A stretch of 64,000 bases of DNA, taken from positions 1-64,000 of the forward strand of contig DWXV01000078.1 in NCBI GenBank assembly GCA_019119025.1, written 5' to 3'. The position numbers and the translations under genes are program-made. The notes beneath the pieces were generated by a model. It did no database searches and had not been told where the DNA came from. It worked only from the letters and a program-made list of their open reading frames with translations. The DNA comes from Candidatus Allofournierella excrementigallinarum. GTDB lineage: Bacteria > Bacillota > Clostridia > Oscillospirales > Ruminococcaceae. Of this stretch, positions 9,601 to 17,682 are shown in pieces. Position 1 is the stretch's first letter; the number at the start of each line of letters is the position of its first letter.

Positions 9601-11135
9601 CGCTCCGCCGCCTCCTTCCTCTTTTCTTCCTCGCTCATTTCGCCGGTCATCATCCGGCCGATCTGCTCCTTGGTGGCTTCGCCCGCTTTGACCACGCCGG
9701 TGACCTTGCCGTGGCAGAGCACCAGGATGCGGTCGCACAGCTCCAGCAGCACGTCCAGGTCCTCGCCGATGAACATCACCGCCACGCCCTTCTCCTTCTG
9801 CCTGTTGAGAAGGTCGTAGATGAGGTAGCTGGAGTTGATGTCCAGGCCGCGTACGGGGTAGGCGGTGATGAGCAGGTTCGGGTCGGATTCAATTTCCCGC
9901 CCCAGCAGCACCTTCTGCACGTTGCCGCCGCTCATCAGCCGCACCGGGGTCTCGATGCCCGGCGTGACGATGGACAGCTCTTCCACCAGCTTTTTTGCCA
10001 GCGCCCGGGCAGGGGCACGGTCCACGAAGGGGCCCTTGCCCGCGCGGTAGCTTTTCAGCAGCATGTTGTCGGTCATGCCCATGCTGGCCACGAGGCCCAT
10101 GCCCAGGCGGTCCTCGGGCACAAAGCTCATGGAGATGCCCAGGTCGATGATGGCCTCGGGGCTCTTGCCCAAAATGTTCTCTTTTTTATAGAGCACCGCG
10201 CCCTTTTTGGCGGGCAAAAGGCCCGCGATGGTTTCGCACAGCTCCTTCTGGCCGCTGCCGGCAACGCCCGCCACGCCCAAAATCTCGCCGCTGTGGATGT
10301 GGAAGCTCACGTCGTCGAGGCCGAGGCTGCCGTCCGGCTTTTCCACCGTCAGGTCCACCACCTTCAGGATGGTGTGCACGTCTTTCGGCTCGGGGCGGCG
10401 GATGGCCAGGCTCACCGCATGGCCCACCATCAGCTCGGTGAGGCGGTTCGTGTCCACTTCGGCGGTGGCCACGGTGTCCACGCTTTTGCCCTTGCGCAGG
10501 ATGGTGACCCGGTCGCTGATGGCCAGCACCTCGTTCAGCTTGTGGGTGATGATGATGACCGCGCAGCCCTTGGCTTTCATCTGCCGCAGAATGTCGAAGA
10601 GCTTTTCGGTCTCCTGGGGGGTGAGCACGGCGGTGGGCTCGTCCAGGATCAAAATCTTCGCGCCCCGGTAGAGCACCTTCAGGATCTCCACCGTCTGCTT
10701 TTCGGAGACGCTCATCTCCCAGACGGGCTTTTCCGGGTCGATCTCCAGGCCGTAGGCCTCGCACAGGCCCTTCACCTCGGCCCGCAGGGCCTTGCGGGAG
10801 GGCATTTTGCCGGGCATGCCCAGCACGATGTTCTCCATGGCGGTGAACACCTCCACCAGCTTGAAGTGCTGGTGGATCATGCCGATGCCCAGGGCCCGGG
10901 CGTCCACGGGGGACGCGATGGACACCGGCTGGCCGTTCACGAAGATCTGGCCGGCGTCCGGGTGGTAGATGCCCGAGAGCATGTTCATCAATGTGGTCTT
11001 GCCGCTGCCGTTCTCGCCCAGCAGCGCCAGCACCTCGCCGTAGTTGACCTCCAGGTCGATGGCGTCGTTGGCCACCACGGAGCCGAAGGCCTTGGTGATG
11101 CCGCTGCACCGGATGGCGCACTGCATTTCTGCCAT
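9597..11135 (-). CDS. ABC transporter ATPase with two nucleotide-binding domains (NupO/YufO-like)
   Basis: 512 residues. Domain 1 (about 1-245) has Walker A GENGSGKTTLMN, a signature region MSVSEKQTVEILK and Walker B ILILDEPTAVL. Domain 2 (about 255-505) has the modified Walker A GVAGSGQKEL, signature LMSGGNVQKVLLGRE and a degenerate Walker B region (LLITAYPVRGLD) without the catalytic glutamate, as usual in simple-sugar/nucleoside ATPases. It energises the two downstream permeases. A terminator-like hairpin separates it from the lipoprotein gene, probably lowering its expression relative to the binding protein. Confidence 0.9.
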   Translation of the reverse strand: MAEMQCAIRCSGITKAFGSVVANDAIDLEVNYGEVLALLGENGSGKTTLMNMLSGIYHPDAGQIFVNGQPVSIASPVDARALGIGMIHQHFKLVEVFTAMENIVLGMPGKMPSRKALRAEVKGLCEAYGLEIDPEKPVWEMSVSEKQTVEILKVLYRGAKILILDEPTAVLTPQETEKLFDILRQMKAKGCAVIIITHKLNEVLAISDRVTILRKGKSVDTVATAEVDTNRLTELMVGHAVSLAIRRPEPKDVHTILKVVDLTVEKPDGSLGLDDVSFHIHSGEILGVAGVAGSGQKELCETIAGLLPAKKGAVLYKKENILGKSPEAIIDLGISMSFVPEDRLGMGLVASMGMTDNMLLKSYRAGKGPFVDRAPARALAKKLVEELSIVTPGIETPVRLMSGGNVQKVLLGREIESDPNLLITAYPVRGLDINSSYLIYDLLNRQKEKGVAVMFIGEDLDVLLELCDRILVLCHGKVTGVVKAGEATKEQIGRMMTGEMSEEEKRKEAAER

Positions 11136-11177
11136 AAGTCCTTTTACCTCCTCGGGGTGATGTGAAGGGGGAAAACC

Positions 11178-11211
11178 GGAAAAAGGGCGGTCAGAGACCG
11201 CCCTTTTCTGA
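11178..11211 (-). terminator. Intra-operon hairpin after the BMP lipoprotein gene
   Basis: On the minus strand the stem AAAAGGGCGGTC pairs with GACCGCCCTTTT over a three-base loop. It lies 19 bp after the lipoprotein stop and before the ATPase gene. It probably acts as a partial terminator or 3' stabiliser that raises the lipoprotein's share. Confidence 0.75.
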
Positions 11212-11229
11212 GCTTTGTAAAAGCCGGCC

Positions 11230-12405
11230 TTACAGAACGTTCACGTTCTCGTAGTACCAGTTGCAGCTGCCGTAGTCGGCGCCCTCCAGGGTGTGGGCGT
11301 TGCCCTCGTTGTCCATGATCTCGGTGGCGCCGTCGAACACGTCCCACTCGCCGGAAATGATCTGGGCCTTGACCTCCTCCACCTTGGCGATCATCTCGTC
11401 GGTCACCAGGTCGGCGTTGAACTCGCCCAGGGTCACCAGGCCGTCGGCCATGTCGCCGAAGTAGTTTTCCACCTTTTCACCGGCCACCCAGGTGCCGTCG
11501 ATGACGTTCTGCACGGCCTTGGTGTAGTAGACGCTCCAGTCCCACATCACGCTGGTGAGGGTGGCGCCGGGGGCGTCCTTGGTCATGTCGCTGTTGTAGC
11601 CCACGCCCCAGACGCCGTGCTCCTCGGCAGCGGTCTGGGGGTTGGGGGTGTCGCAGTGCTGGCCGATGACGTCGCAGCCCTCGGCGATCAGGCGCTCGGC
11701 GGCCTGCTTCTCGCCTTCGGGGTCGAACCAGCTGTTGGTCACGCTCACATAAACCTCGGCGTCGGGGTTCACGCTGGCCACGCCCATGGCAAAGGCGTTG
11801 CAGCCGCTGGTGACCTCGCCGTTCTCCTGGCCCATGGCGGCCACGTAGCCGATCTTATTGGTTTCGGTCTTCATGCCGGCGATGATGCCGCTCAGGTAGC
11901 GGGCCTGGTAGATGCGGCCGAAGTAGTTGTTGAAGTTGGTGCCGTTGGACTTATAGCCGGTGCCGTGGCTGAAGATGACTTCGGGGAACTCCTCGGCCAG
12001 GGCCTCGCAGGTGTCCATATAGCCCCAGGAGGTGGCGAAGATGATGTTGCAGCCTTCCTCCACGCACTCGGTGATGGCGGTCTCCACGGCGGCGGCGTCG
12101 GTGTCGTCCACCGAGATCTTGCGCACGATCTGGTCATCGGCGAGGCCCAGGTTCTGCTGCATGCCGATGATGCCCTGGTCGTGGGTGTAGGTGTAGCCGC
12201 TGCCCTCGGCCGGGTCGGACAGGTGGATGACGCCCACCTTGATGTCCTCTTTGGCGATGCCGCCGGTGGCCTCGGCCACGGAGGCGGGCTCGCTGGCCCC
12301 GGTGGAGCCGGAGGCGGGCTGGCTGGTGCTGGCGGGCGTGCCGCCGCAGGCGGCGAGGCTCAGGGCCATGGCGCCGGCCAGCAGGATGCTGAGAAGCTTT
12401 TTCAT
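11230..12405 (-). CDS. BMP family substrate-binding lipoprotein
   Basis: 391 residues. It has a lipoprotein signal peptide with lipobox LAAC (Cys20), a Ser/Thr/Pro-rich linker to about residue 50, then a BMP/Med-type periplasmic-binding fold (VGVIHLSDPAEGSGYTYTHD, IIFATSWGYMD, QHCDTPNPQ). Members bind nucleosides or related purine compounds. The start at 12405 follows AGGGGGAAA; an open frame reaches back to 12492 but has no site. It is the first gene of the ABC operon, read from a sigma-A-like promoter with a structured leader. Confidence 0.9.
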   Translation of the reverse strand: MKKLLSILLAGAMALSLAACGGTPASTSQPASGSTGASEPASVAEATGGIAKEDIKVGVIHLSDPAEGSGYTYTHDQGIIGMQQNLGLADDQIVRKISVDDTDAAAVETAITECVEEGCNIIFATSWGYMDTCEALAEEFPEVIFSHGTGYKSNGTNFNNYFGRIYQARYLSGIIAGMKTETNKIGYVAAMGQENGEVTSGCNAFAMGVASVNPDAEVYVSVTNSWFDPEGEKQAAERLIAEGCDVIGQHCDTPNPQTAAEEHGVWGVGYNSDMTKDAPGATLTSVMWDWSVYYTKAVQNVIDGTWVAGEKVENYFGDMADGLVTLGEFNADLVTDEMIAKVEEVKAQIISGEWDVFDGATEIMDNEGNAHTLEGADYGSCNWYYENVNVL

Positions 12406-12449
12406 GTTCGGTTTCCCCCTGTTTTTATTGTTGCAAGAAAACAAGAAAC

Positions 12450-12473
12450 GGGGTAAGCCGAAATACTTACCCC
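12450..12473 (-). promoter_or_regulatory. Leader hairpin of the BMP/ABC operon
   Basis: Perfect 8-bp stem (GGGGTAAG / CTTACCCC) with an 8-base loop in the roughly 80-nt 5' leader, followed by a T-rich but interrupted stretch. The CCCC arm is also complementary to the GGGG of the lipoprotein ribosome site, so a switch between two pairings is possible. No known riboswitch consensus was recognised. Confidence 0.5.
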
Positions 12474-12490
12474 TTGTTCGGAACACTATC

Positions 12491-12519
12491 ATTTTAGCCC
12501 GGCCTGTTCACGATTTCAA
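12491..12519 (-). promoter_or_regulatory. Sigma-A promoter of the BMP/ABC operon
   Basis: On the minus strand a -35 TTGAAA (12514-12519) and -10 TAAAAT (12491-12496) are separated by 17 bp, upstream of the leader hairpin. Confidence 0.65.
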
Positions 12520-12597
12520 CACATTTCGCGAACTTCGGCGCTTTTGCCAACCCTTCGCCCCTTTTGCACAATGGTTTTTGTTCGTCTGCCCTAAAGG

Positions 12598-12633
12598 AAA
12601 AACCCGCACAGCGGCCTGCCGTGCGGGTTTTTT
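12598..12633. terminator. Terminator downstream of the YhfC-type gene
   Basis: 12-bp stem AAAAACCCGCAC with its complement, an 11-base loop, and T runs on both strands. On the minus strand it ends the YhfC/YbjQ/MerR gene group and isolates it from the BMP promoter. Confidence 0.85.
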
Positions 12634-12696
12634 GGCTTTTTGCCGGTGCAAAAGTATGACTTTACACTTTCTGTTTTGCGGACGATCGTGCAAACG

Positions 12697-13476
12697 TCAG
12701 GTGGGCCATTTCCGCCTTGCCGCCAGCACATACCCGCCCCCGCAAAGGCCCAGGGTCAGCAGCGCCAGCTCGGTGGCCACAAGGCCCGCGCCGCTCAGCA
12801 GCACAGCCACCGCGTTGAACAGGGTGTGGGCGGCAATGGCGGCGAGATACCAGCCCGGCTGCCGGCGGATCACGGCGGTGAACACGAGGCTGGTGGCAAA
12901 GAGGTGGAAGAGCACCGCGCTCACCCGCTCCAGCAGCGCCAGGGCCGCAAGGCCCGGGCCGATGGCCGCCAGCTGGGCCGTGAGCTGCTGCAGCGCGGCG
13001 CTGTCCAGCCCAGCCAACAGCAGGCCCAAAGGCCCGGCCGGGTCTGCCAGGGCGGCGGCCAGCAGCAGGTTATTCAGGTAGGCCATGCCCATCACCAGCA
13101 TCACCTCGCACAGGCCGTGGCCCAGGCCGAAGCTGACCATGTCCTTCCAGGTGCGGTAGTTTTTCAGGATGGCCGCGCCCGCCAGGCGGGCGGTCTCTTC
13201 AAACAGGCCCGCGGACAGCCCGCCCACCACCACGGCGTAGAGCACGGTGTTCGCGGCGAAGGCGTTCAGCGCGCCGGCGGCGGTGAGCAGCTGCAAAAGG
13301 GGGATGCGCAGCACCATCTGGCTGACGAAGAAACTGGCAAAGCCCAGCGCCAGCGGCGCGAGGCGTATCTTTTTCAGCGCGCCCAGGGCGATGAGCAGCG
13401 CCACCGGCAGTACAAGGGTGCAGAAAGCGGCGACGGCAAAAGCCGCCATCTGCACGCTGGACAGGGCAAATGTCAT
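12697..13476 (-). CDS. YhfC family intramembrane metalloprotease
   Basis: 259 residues, about eight membrane segments. The conserved polar motifs of the YhfC (DUF2324) branch of CPBP-like glutamic/metallo proteases are visible inside helices: GLFEETAR (about residues 88-95), FGLGHGLCE (about 115-123), LERVSAVLFH (about 181-190) and AAHTLFN (about 216-222). These Glu and His residues form the intramembrane active site. The substrate is unknown. The start lies 12 bp upstream of a GGGGAGGAA ribosome site region (read on the minus strand). YbjQ is 22 bp upstream in the same direction. Confidence 0.82.
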   Translation of the reverse strand: MTFALSSVQMAAFAVAAFCTLVLPVALLIALGALKKIRLAPLALGFASFFVSQMVLRIPLLQLLTAAGALNAFAANTVLYAVVVGGLSAGLFEETARLAGAAILKNYRTWKDMVSFGLGHGLCEVMLVMGMAYLNNLLLAAALADPAGPLGLLLAGLDSAALQQLTAQLAAIGPGLAALALLERVSAVLFHLFATSLVFTAVIRRQPGWYLAAIAAHTLFNAVAVLLSGAGLVATELALLTLGLCGGGYVLAARRKWPT

Positions 13477-13498
13477 GGTCGTTCCTCCCCGTCTTCGG

Positions 13499-13813
13499 TC
13501 AGTCGATAAATTTCACGGCGGTGCCGTAGGCGATGCACTCGGCCGCGCCCTGCATCACGCTGGAGGAGGCATAGCGCATGCAGACGATGGCGTCCGCCCC
13601 CATGGCCTCGGCCTGCGCCGCCATGCGGCCGGAAGCGATCTGCCGCGCCTCGTCCAGCATCTCGGTGTAGGCGGTGATCTCGCCGCCCACCAGGGTCTTC
13701 ATGGCGCTCATGAAATCCTTGCCGAAGTTCTTGCTTTGCACCACGCTGCCTTTTGCAATGCCCAGCACCTCATAGCGGCGGCCGGGGATAGTCTCAGTAG
13801 TTACGATAAGCAT
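13499..13813 (-). CDS. YbjQ family (UPF0145) protein
   Basis: 104 residues matching the heavy-metal-binding-domain/UPF0145 family: IVTTETIPGRRYEVLGIAKG at the start (given in part), then ARQIASGRMAAQAEAMGADAI in the helix region. These small proteins form ring-like oligomers; function is not established. The ATG at 13813 is preferred because GAAAGG lies 9 bp before it; a GTG at 13822 would sit directly on the ribosome site. It overlaps the end of the MerR gene. Confidence 0.82.
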   Translation of the reverse strand: MLIVTTETIPGRRYEVLGIAKGSVVQSKNFGKDFMSAMKTLVGGEITAYTEMLDEARQIASGRMAAQAEAMGADAIVCMRYASSSVMQGAAECIAYGTAVKFID

Positions 13814-14435
13814 CTTCTTCACCCTTTCGTATTTCTTTGAGCCGCTGGCGCAGCGCCAGCAGCGCGCCCGCCACGAACACCAGCGGCCAGCCCGCCAGCA
13901 GCAGCGCCACCGGCAGGGGCACCGGGTCCACCGTGAGGGCCCACACCATCAGCCCCTCCGCCATGGCCATCAGGCCGATGAACGCCAGGGCGGACAGCCA
14001 GGCCCCATGGGCCTTGCGTTTGCGGTCGGTTTTTTGCACGTCGATAAAGCGCACCCCCTCCTGTTCCAGACGGGCCATCTCTGCCAGCGCCGCCTCCGGG
14101 TCCAGGGCGGACAGCAGGCCGGGCGTTTTTGCCAGCTCTGCGCAGAGCCGGCGGGCGGTGTCCAGATTCTTTTGACGGCTCTCCAGCATCACCAGGTGCC
14201 GGCGCAGCCCCTCGTCCAGGGTCAGCGTGCCCGCCAGCATGGCCTTTATCTCCCCCAGCGGCACGTCCAGCTTGCGCAAAAGTTTTATCCGCCGCAAAGC
14301 GGCAAGGTCGGCGCCATCGTAGTCCCGGTAGCCGTTGCCCGCCTGCCGCCGGGGGGCCAGCAGCCCCTCTTTTTCGTAAAAGCGGATGTTCTTGGCGCAA
14401 AGGCCCACCCGGGCCTCCACCTCCTTGATGCGCAC
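13794..14435 (-). CDS. MerR family regulator with C-terminal membrane segments
   Basis: 213 residues. The N-terminal winged helix (IKEVEARVGLCAKNIRFYEKEGLL) is followed by the usual coiled coil to about residue 100. Two hydrophobic helices near residues 140-185 then suggest anchoring to the membrane, and the tail is charged. GTG at 14435 is taken as start, preceded by GGGGGAGGG; a more upstream ATG (14477) adds residues without family support. It overlaps ybjQ by 20 bp, so the MerR, YbjQ and YhfC genes probably form one transcript. Confidence 0.8.
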   Translation of the reverse strand: MRIKEVEARVGLCAKNIRFYEKEGLLAPRRQAGNGYRDYDGADLAALRRIKLLRKLDVPLGEIKAMLAGTLTLDEGLRRHLVMLESRQKNLDTARRLCAELAKTPGLLSALDPEAALAEMARLEQEGVRFIDVQKTDRKRKAHGAWLSALAFIGLMAMAEGLMVWALTVDPVPLPVALLLAGWPLVFVAGALLALRQRLKEIRKGEEDAYRNY

Positions 14436-14501
14436 CCTTCCCTCCCCCTTTCTGTGCCCAGTGTAAACCATCCACAAAGGGGAAGGTCAAGCGTTTTTTT
14501 C

Positions 14502-14548
14502 AAAAAAAGGCCGGGGCATCGCGCGGGAATGCGCCCATGCCCGCGGCC
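14502..14548 (-). terminator. Terminator of the DEAD-box helicase gene
   Basis: On the minus strand a GGCC-G-CGGGCAT / ATGCCCCGGCC stem with one mismatch is followed by seven T. It lies just after the helicase stop. Confidence 0.82.
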
Positions 14549-14559
14549 CGCCTTTCGTT

Positions 14560-15741
14560 TTAGAAATAGCTGCGGATCTGGAACTTGTCGCCGGTGTCCA
14601 CTTCCTCCTCGATGAGGGTGGTGTGGCTTTCGTCCCAGTGCACCGGGACGGCCTTGCTGCGGGTCAGGCGCAGCAGCTCGTCCACCCGCTTTTTCTCGGA
14701 CGCGTCGTAGAGCAGGTAGGACACGCCCTCCTTCTTGGCGCGGCCGGTGCGGCCGATGCGGTGGGTGTAGTATTCGTTGGAGGAGGGCACCTCGTAGTTG
14801 ATGACCGCGTCCACATCCTCCACGTCAATGCCACGGGCGGCCACGTCGGTGGCCACCAGCACGGCGATCTTGCCCTCCCGGAAGGCGGCCATGATCTTGT
14901 TGCGCTCGCCCTGGGACAGATCGCCGTGGAGGCAGTCGGTGACGAAGTGGAGGCGCGCTAACTGGTTGGTGAGGGTGGCGGTGGTGAACTTGGTGTTGCA
15001 GAACACCATCACCCGCTTGTAGCCGCCGGAGATGATGATCTGGGCCACGTCCGCCAGCTTGGAGCGGCCGGTGGTGCACAGGGTGTATTGGGTGATCTTG
15101 GGCTGGCTGGCCTCGACCGGCTGGACGATGATCTCCTCCGCGTCCCGCTGGTAAAGCCAGCCGATGTCCATCACCTCGCGGCTGATGGTGGCGCTGAACA
15201 TGCACAGGCTCCTGCGGGCCTTCATGGCGTCGATGATCTTGCGCACGTCCTTGTAAAAGCCCATGTTCAGCATCTCGTCCGCCTCGTCCAGCACGATGCT
15301 GGCAACGGCGCTCACGTCGATGTTCTTGTGGCGCATGTGGTCCATCAGGCGGCCGGGGGTGGCCACCACGATCTGGCAGCCCTTTTTCAGGCGGCTGGCC
15401 TGCTTTTGCATGTCCGCCCCGCCGTAGACGCAGACGGTGCGCACCTCGGGCAGAAAGTGGGTCAGGTCCTGAAGGTCGCCGGCGATCTGCTGGGCCAGCT
15501 CGCGGGTGGGGGCCAAAATGACCGCCTGGGGCAGCGGGCGGGAAGGGTCGATGCGCTCGATGATGGGGATGCCGAAGGCGCAGGTCTTGCCGGTGCCGGT
15601 GGGGGCCTTGGCAATGACGTCATGGCCCGCCATCATCACGGGGATGGTCTTTTCCTGCACTTCGGTCATCTCGGCAAAGCCCATGCGCTCCACCGCCTGC
15701 AAGATCTCCGGCCGCACGCCGGCGAGGTCTTTGTACAGCAT
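14560..15741 (-). CDS. DEAD-box ATP-dependent RNA helicase
   Basis: 393 residues with all helicase motifs: Q motif (FAEMTEVQEKTIP), motif I APTGTGKT, Ia PTRELAQQ, Ib TPGRL, II DEAD, III SAT, IV VFCNTK, V ATDVAARGID and VI HRIGRTGRA. The C-terminus is short, without an RNA-binding extension, so it resembles CshA/RhlE-type core helicases used in RNA turnover or ribosome assembly. It is transcribed alone from an extended -10 promoter (TGGTATAAT, 15818-15823 region). Confidence 0.92.
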   Translation of the reverse strand: MLYKDLAGVRPEILQAVERMGFAEMTEVQEKTIPVMMAGHDVIAKAPTGTGKTCAFGIPIIERIDPSRPLPQAVILAPTRELAQQIAGDLQDLTHFLPEVRTVCVYGGADMQKQASRLKKGCQIVVATPGRLMDHMRHKNIDVSAVASIVLDEADEMLNMGFYKDVRKIIDAMKARRSLCMFSATISREVMDIGWLYQRDAEEIIVQPVEASQPKITQYTLCTTGRSKLADVAQIIISGGYKRVMVFCNTKFTTATLTNQLARLHFVTDCLHGDLSQGERNKIMAAFREGKIAVLVATDVAARGIDVEDVDAVINYEVPSSNEYYTHRIGRTGRAKKEGVSYLLYDASEKKRVDELLRLTRSKAVPVHWDESHTTLIEEEVDTGDKFQIRSYF

Positions 15742-15817
15742 AGTTTTTCTCCATTCTGTGCCCCGCCCCAGCCGCGCGCCGGGCCGCGGGGTCCTTTATT
15801 TTATGTTCAACAGGGGT

Positions 15818-15825
15818 ATTATACC
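15818..15825 (-). promoter_or_regulatory. Extended -10 promoter of the helicase gene
   Basis: Minus strand TGGTATAAT; no convincing -35 at 16-18 bp, consistent with an extended -10 promoter. Confidence 0.5.
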
Positions 15826-15877
15826 ACAAAGCAAACGGCGCAGAAAGGCCTTTTTTCGGCTTTTGACGCCCTAGCCT

Positions 15878-15906
15878 TTGCGCGGCGGCGGCGGATGTGG
15901 TATAGT
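15878..15906 (+). promoter_or_regulatory. Sigma-A promoter of the GreA-like gene
   Basis: TTGCGC (15878-15883) and TATAGT (15901-15906) separated by 17 bp, with TGTGG before the -10. Confidence 0.6.
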
Positions 15907-15940
15907 GGAGGGCAGGCAAGGGAAAAGGAGGCATGCGGCC

Positions 15941-16444
15941 ATGTACGACGAGCTGACCGAAGTGGACATCAAAAAGATGCAGGAGGAGATAGACCACCGC
16001 ATCCTGGTGCTGCGCCCCCAGTACATCAAGGACGTGCAGGAGGCCCGGGCCTTCGGCGATCTGAGCGAAAACTTTGAATACAAAGAGGCCAAGCGGCAGA
16101 AAAACCGCAACGAGAGCCGCATCCGCTATCTGCAGCGGATGATAAAAACCGCCCGGGTGGTGAAGACCGGCCACGCCGAGGGCAGGGTGGGCCTGTTCGA
16201 CTATGTGACCCTGTATCTCCCCGAGGACGAGGAGGAGATGGAGGTGCACCTGGTGACCACCCTGCGGGTGGACGCGGGCGGCGGCCACATCAGCCGCCAG
16301 TCGCCTTTGGGCCGGGCCATCTTCGGCCGCAAGGTGGGCGACACGGTGACGGTGCAGGTGAACGCCGACGTTTCCTACCCGGCGACCATCCGGGCCATCC
16401 GCCCCGGCGCGGACGACGAAAGCCTGCCCATCAGCCAGTACTGA
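15941..16444 (+). CDS. GreA/GreB-type transcript cleavage factor
   Basis: 167 residues. The N-terminal helical hairpin (about residues 5-75) carries the characteristic acidic tip GDLSENFEYKEAK, whose Asp and Glu bind catalytic metal in the RNA polymerase channel. The C-terminal half has the FKBP-like domain pattern SPLGRAIFGRKVGDTVTV. The sequence is more divergent than housekeeping GreA and lacks the usual length of the N-terminal loop, so it may be a second paralogue. The start at 15941 follows AAAAGGAGG. The cyclophilin gene downstream has its own promoter. Confidence 0.82.
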   Translation: MYDELTEVDIKKMQEEIDHRILVLRPQYIKDVQEARAFGDLSENFEYKEAKRQKNRNESRIRYLQRMIKTARVVKTGHAEGRVGLFDYVTLYLPEDEEEMEVHLVTTLRVDAGGGHISRQSPLGRAIFGRKVGDTVTVQVNADVSYPATIRAIRPGADDESLPISQY

Positions 16445-16473
16445 TTGCCCGCCGCCCGCCGGTGTGGTATACT
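16445..16473 (+). promoter_or_regulatory. Sigma-A promoter of the cyclophilin-gtrA operon
   Basis: TTGCCC (16445-16450), 17 bp, TATACT (16468-16473) with TGTGG extension. Confidence 0.6.
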
Positions 16474-16534
16474 GGTTATATATGCTAAAATACAAAGCGG
16501 GCGGCCTTTGCCGCCCGGGAACGGAGTGACAGAT

Positions 16535-17011
16535 ATGGTTCGCATCACCATGCAGGACGGCGGCGTCATCGACCTTGCGCTGGACGCCCAGGCCGCCCCC
16601 ATCACCGTGGAGAATTTCCTCAAGCTGGCCAGCGACGGCTTTTACGACGGCCTGACCTTCCACCGCGTCATCCCCGGCTTCATGATCCAGGGCGGCTGCC
16701 CGGAGGGCACCGGCATGGGCGGCCCCGGCTGGCACATCAAGGGCGAATTTGCCCGCAACGGCGTGCAAAACCCCATCAAGCACACCCGGGGCGTCATCAG
16801 CATGGCCCGCGCCATGGACCCCAACTCGGCCGGCAGCCAGTTCTTCATCATGCACGAGGACGCCCCCCATCTGGACGGCGGCTACGCCGCCTTCGGCCAT
16901 GTGGTGGCCGGCATGGACGTGGTGGACCGCATCGCCCAAGTTGCCACCGACTACAACGCCCGCCCCCTCGCCCCCGTGGTGATGGAAAGCGTGCGGGTGG
17001 TGGAGGAATGA
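16535..17011 (+). CDS. Cyclophilin-type peptidylprolyl isomerase
   Basis: 158 residues, single cyclophilin domain without signal peptide, so cytoplasmic. Catalytic and binding motifs are visible: FHRVIPGFMIQGG (Arg of the active site, about residues 44-56), MARAMDPNSAGSQFFI (about 89-104) and AAFGHVVAGMDVVD. It speeds cis/trans proline isomerisation. ATG at 16535 follows GGAACGGAG. Its stop overlaps the start of gtrA (ATGA), giving translational coupling. Confidence 0.92.
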   Translation: MVRITMQDGGVIDLALDAQAAPITVENFLKLASDGFYDGLTFHRVIPGFMIQGGCPEGTGMGGPGWHIKGEFARNGVQNPIKHTRGVISMARAMDPNSAGSQFFIMHEDAPHLDGGYAAFGHVVAGMDVVDRIAQVATDYNARPLAPVVMESVRVVEE

Positions 17012-17451
17012 TCGCCAGGGCCAAGGCGCTGCTTTTGAAATACCGCGAGGGCATCGCCTATCTGTTCTTCGGCGGGCTTGCCACCCTTTTGAACATCGTG
17101 CTGGCTATGGTGTTCCGCTTTTTGGGCCTGCCCACCGCCGTGAACACCGTGCTGGACAACATCCTGTGCATCCTCTTCGCCTATGTCACCAACCGGCTGT
17201 GGGTGTTCTGCAGCAGCGCCAGAGGCATGGCCGCGGTGCGGGAGTTTTTCTCCTTCGTCACCTGCCGCCTGGGCACCCTGGTGCTGGACGTGGCGGTGAT
17301 GTGGCTGGGCGCGGACCTGCTGGGCCCGGTGCTCATCGCCCCCGAGCGCCAGGACCTCTGGTTTTTGGGCGTGAAGGTGTTCTCCAACGTGCTGGTCATC
17401 GTGGCAAACTACGTTTTTTCCAAACTCATCATCTTTAAAAAGAAGGGCTGA
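17008..17451 (+). CDS. GtrA family membrane protein
   Basis: 147 residues with four membrane helices typical of GtrA/DPMS-associated proteins (YLFFGGLATLLNIV at the start, FAYVTNRLWVF between helices 2 and 3, NYVFSKLIIFKKKG at the end). GtrA proteins are thought to help move undecaprenyl-linked sugars across the membrane for wall glycosylation. The only GtrB-like GT2 gene in the window is far away at 41728. It is translationally coupled to the cyclophilin. Confidence 0.85.
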   Translation: MIARAKALLLKYREGIAYLFFGGLATLLNIVLAMVFRFLGLPTAVNTVLDNILCILFAYVTNRLWVFCSSARGMAAVREFFSFVTCRLGTLVLDVAVMWLGADLLGPVLIAPERQDLWFLGVKVFSNVLVIVANYVFSKLIIFKKKG

Positions 17452-17465
17452 AAGCCCCGCCTTTT

Positions 17466-17494
17466 CCCTCCCCGGCAGCGGGGAGGGATTTTTT
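17466..17494 (+). terminator. Terminator of cyclophilin-gtrA operon
   Basis: 8-bp stem ccctcccc/ggggaggg followed by ATTTTTT. Confidence 0.88.
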
Positions 17495-17520
17495 GTGCCC
17501 GCCGGGCGGCCCGCCCCGCC

Positions 17521-17554
17521 CCCCTTTCCGCGTTGGCGGAAAGGGGACTTTTTT
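17521..17554 (+). terminator. Second tandem terminator
   Basis: 11-bp perfect stem (cccctttccgc/gcggaaagggg), GTTG loop and a T run, 30 bp after the first. The tandem pair isolates the following PadR promoter. Confidence 0.85.
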
Positions 17555-17624
17555 GCAGGCGCGCCCCCGCGCTTTGCGCCCTGCCGGGGCCGCGCGAATA
17601 TTTTTTGATTTTTGTAATATTCTA

Positions 17625-17656
17625 TTGACATTTAATATTATACGCAATATAATATT
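17625..17656 (+). promoter_or_regulatory. Consensus promoter with overlapping palindromic operator of the PadR operon
   Basis: TTGACA (17625-17630), 17 bp, TATAAT (17648-17653): a perfect sigma-A promoter. A perfect inverted repeat AATATTATA-CGCAA-TATAATATT (17634-17656) covers the spacer and the -10, the position expected for a repressor site. The AT-rich tract stands out sharply from the GC-rich surroundings. The natural reader is the PadR protein encoded 27 bp downstream. Confidence 0.8.
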
Positions 17657-17682
17657 GCCAGAACCACAAAGGAGGCGATGGC

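Noticed and set aside
9585..11165. 526-codon open frame on the plus strand
   Set aside because: It is antisense to the well-supported ABC ATPase and is His/Ala-rich shadow sequence.
12406..12519. Purine riboswitch in the BMP operon leader
   Set aside because: The conserved purine-aptamer core could not be found; only a simple hairpin is present.
17452..17682. Small RNA gene in the gtrA-padR gap
   Set aside because: Two tandem terminators and the padR promoter with its palindrome account for the structure; no separate promoter before the hairpins was seen.
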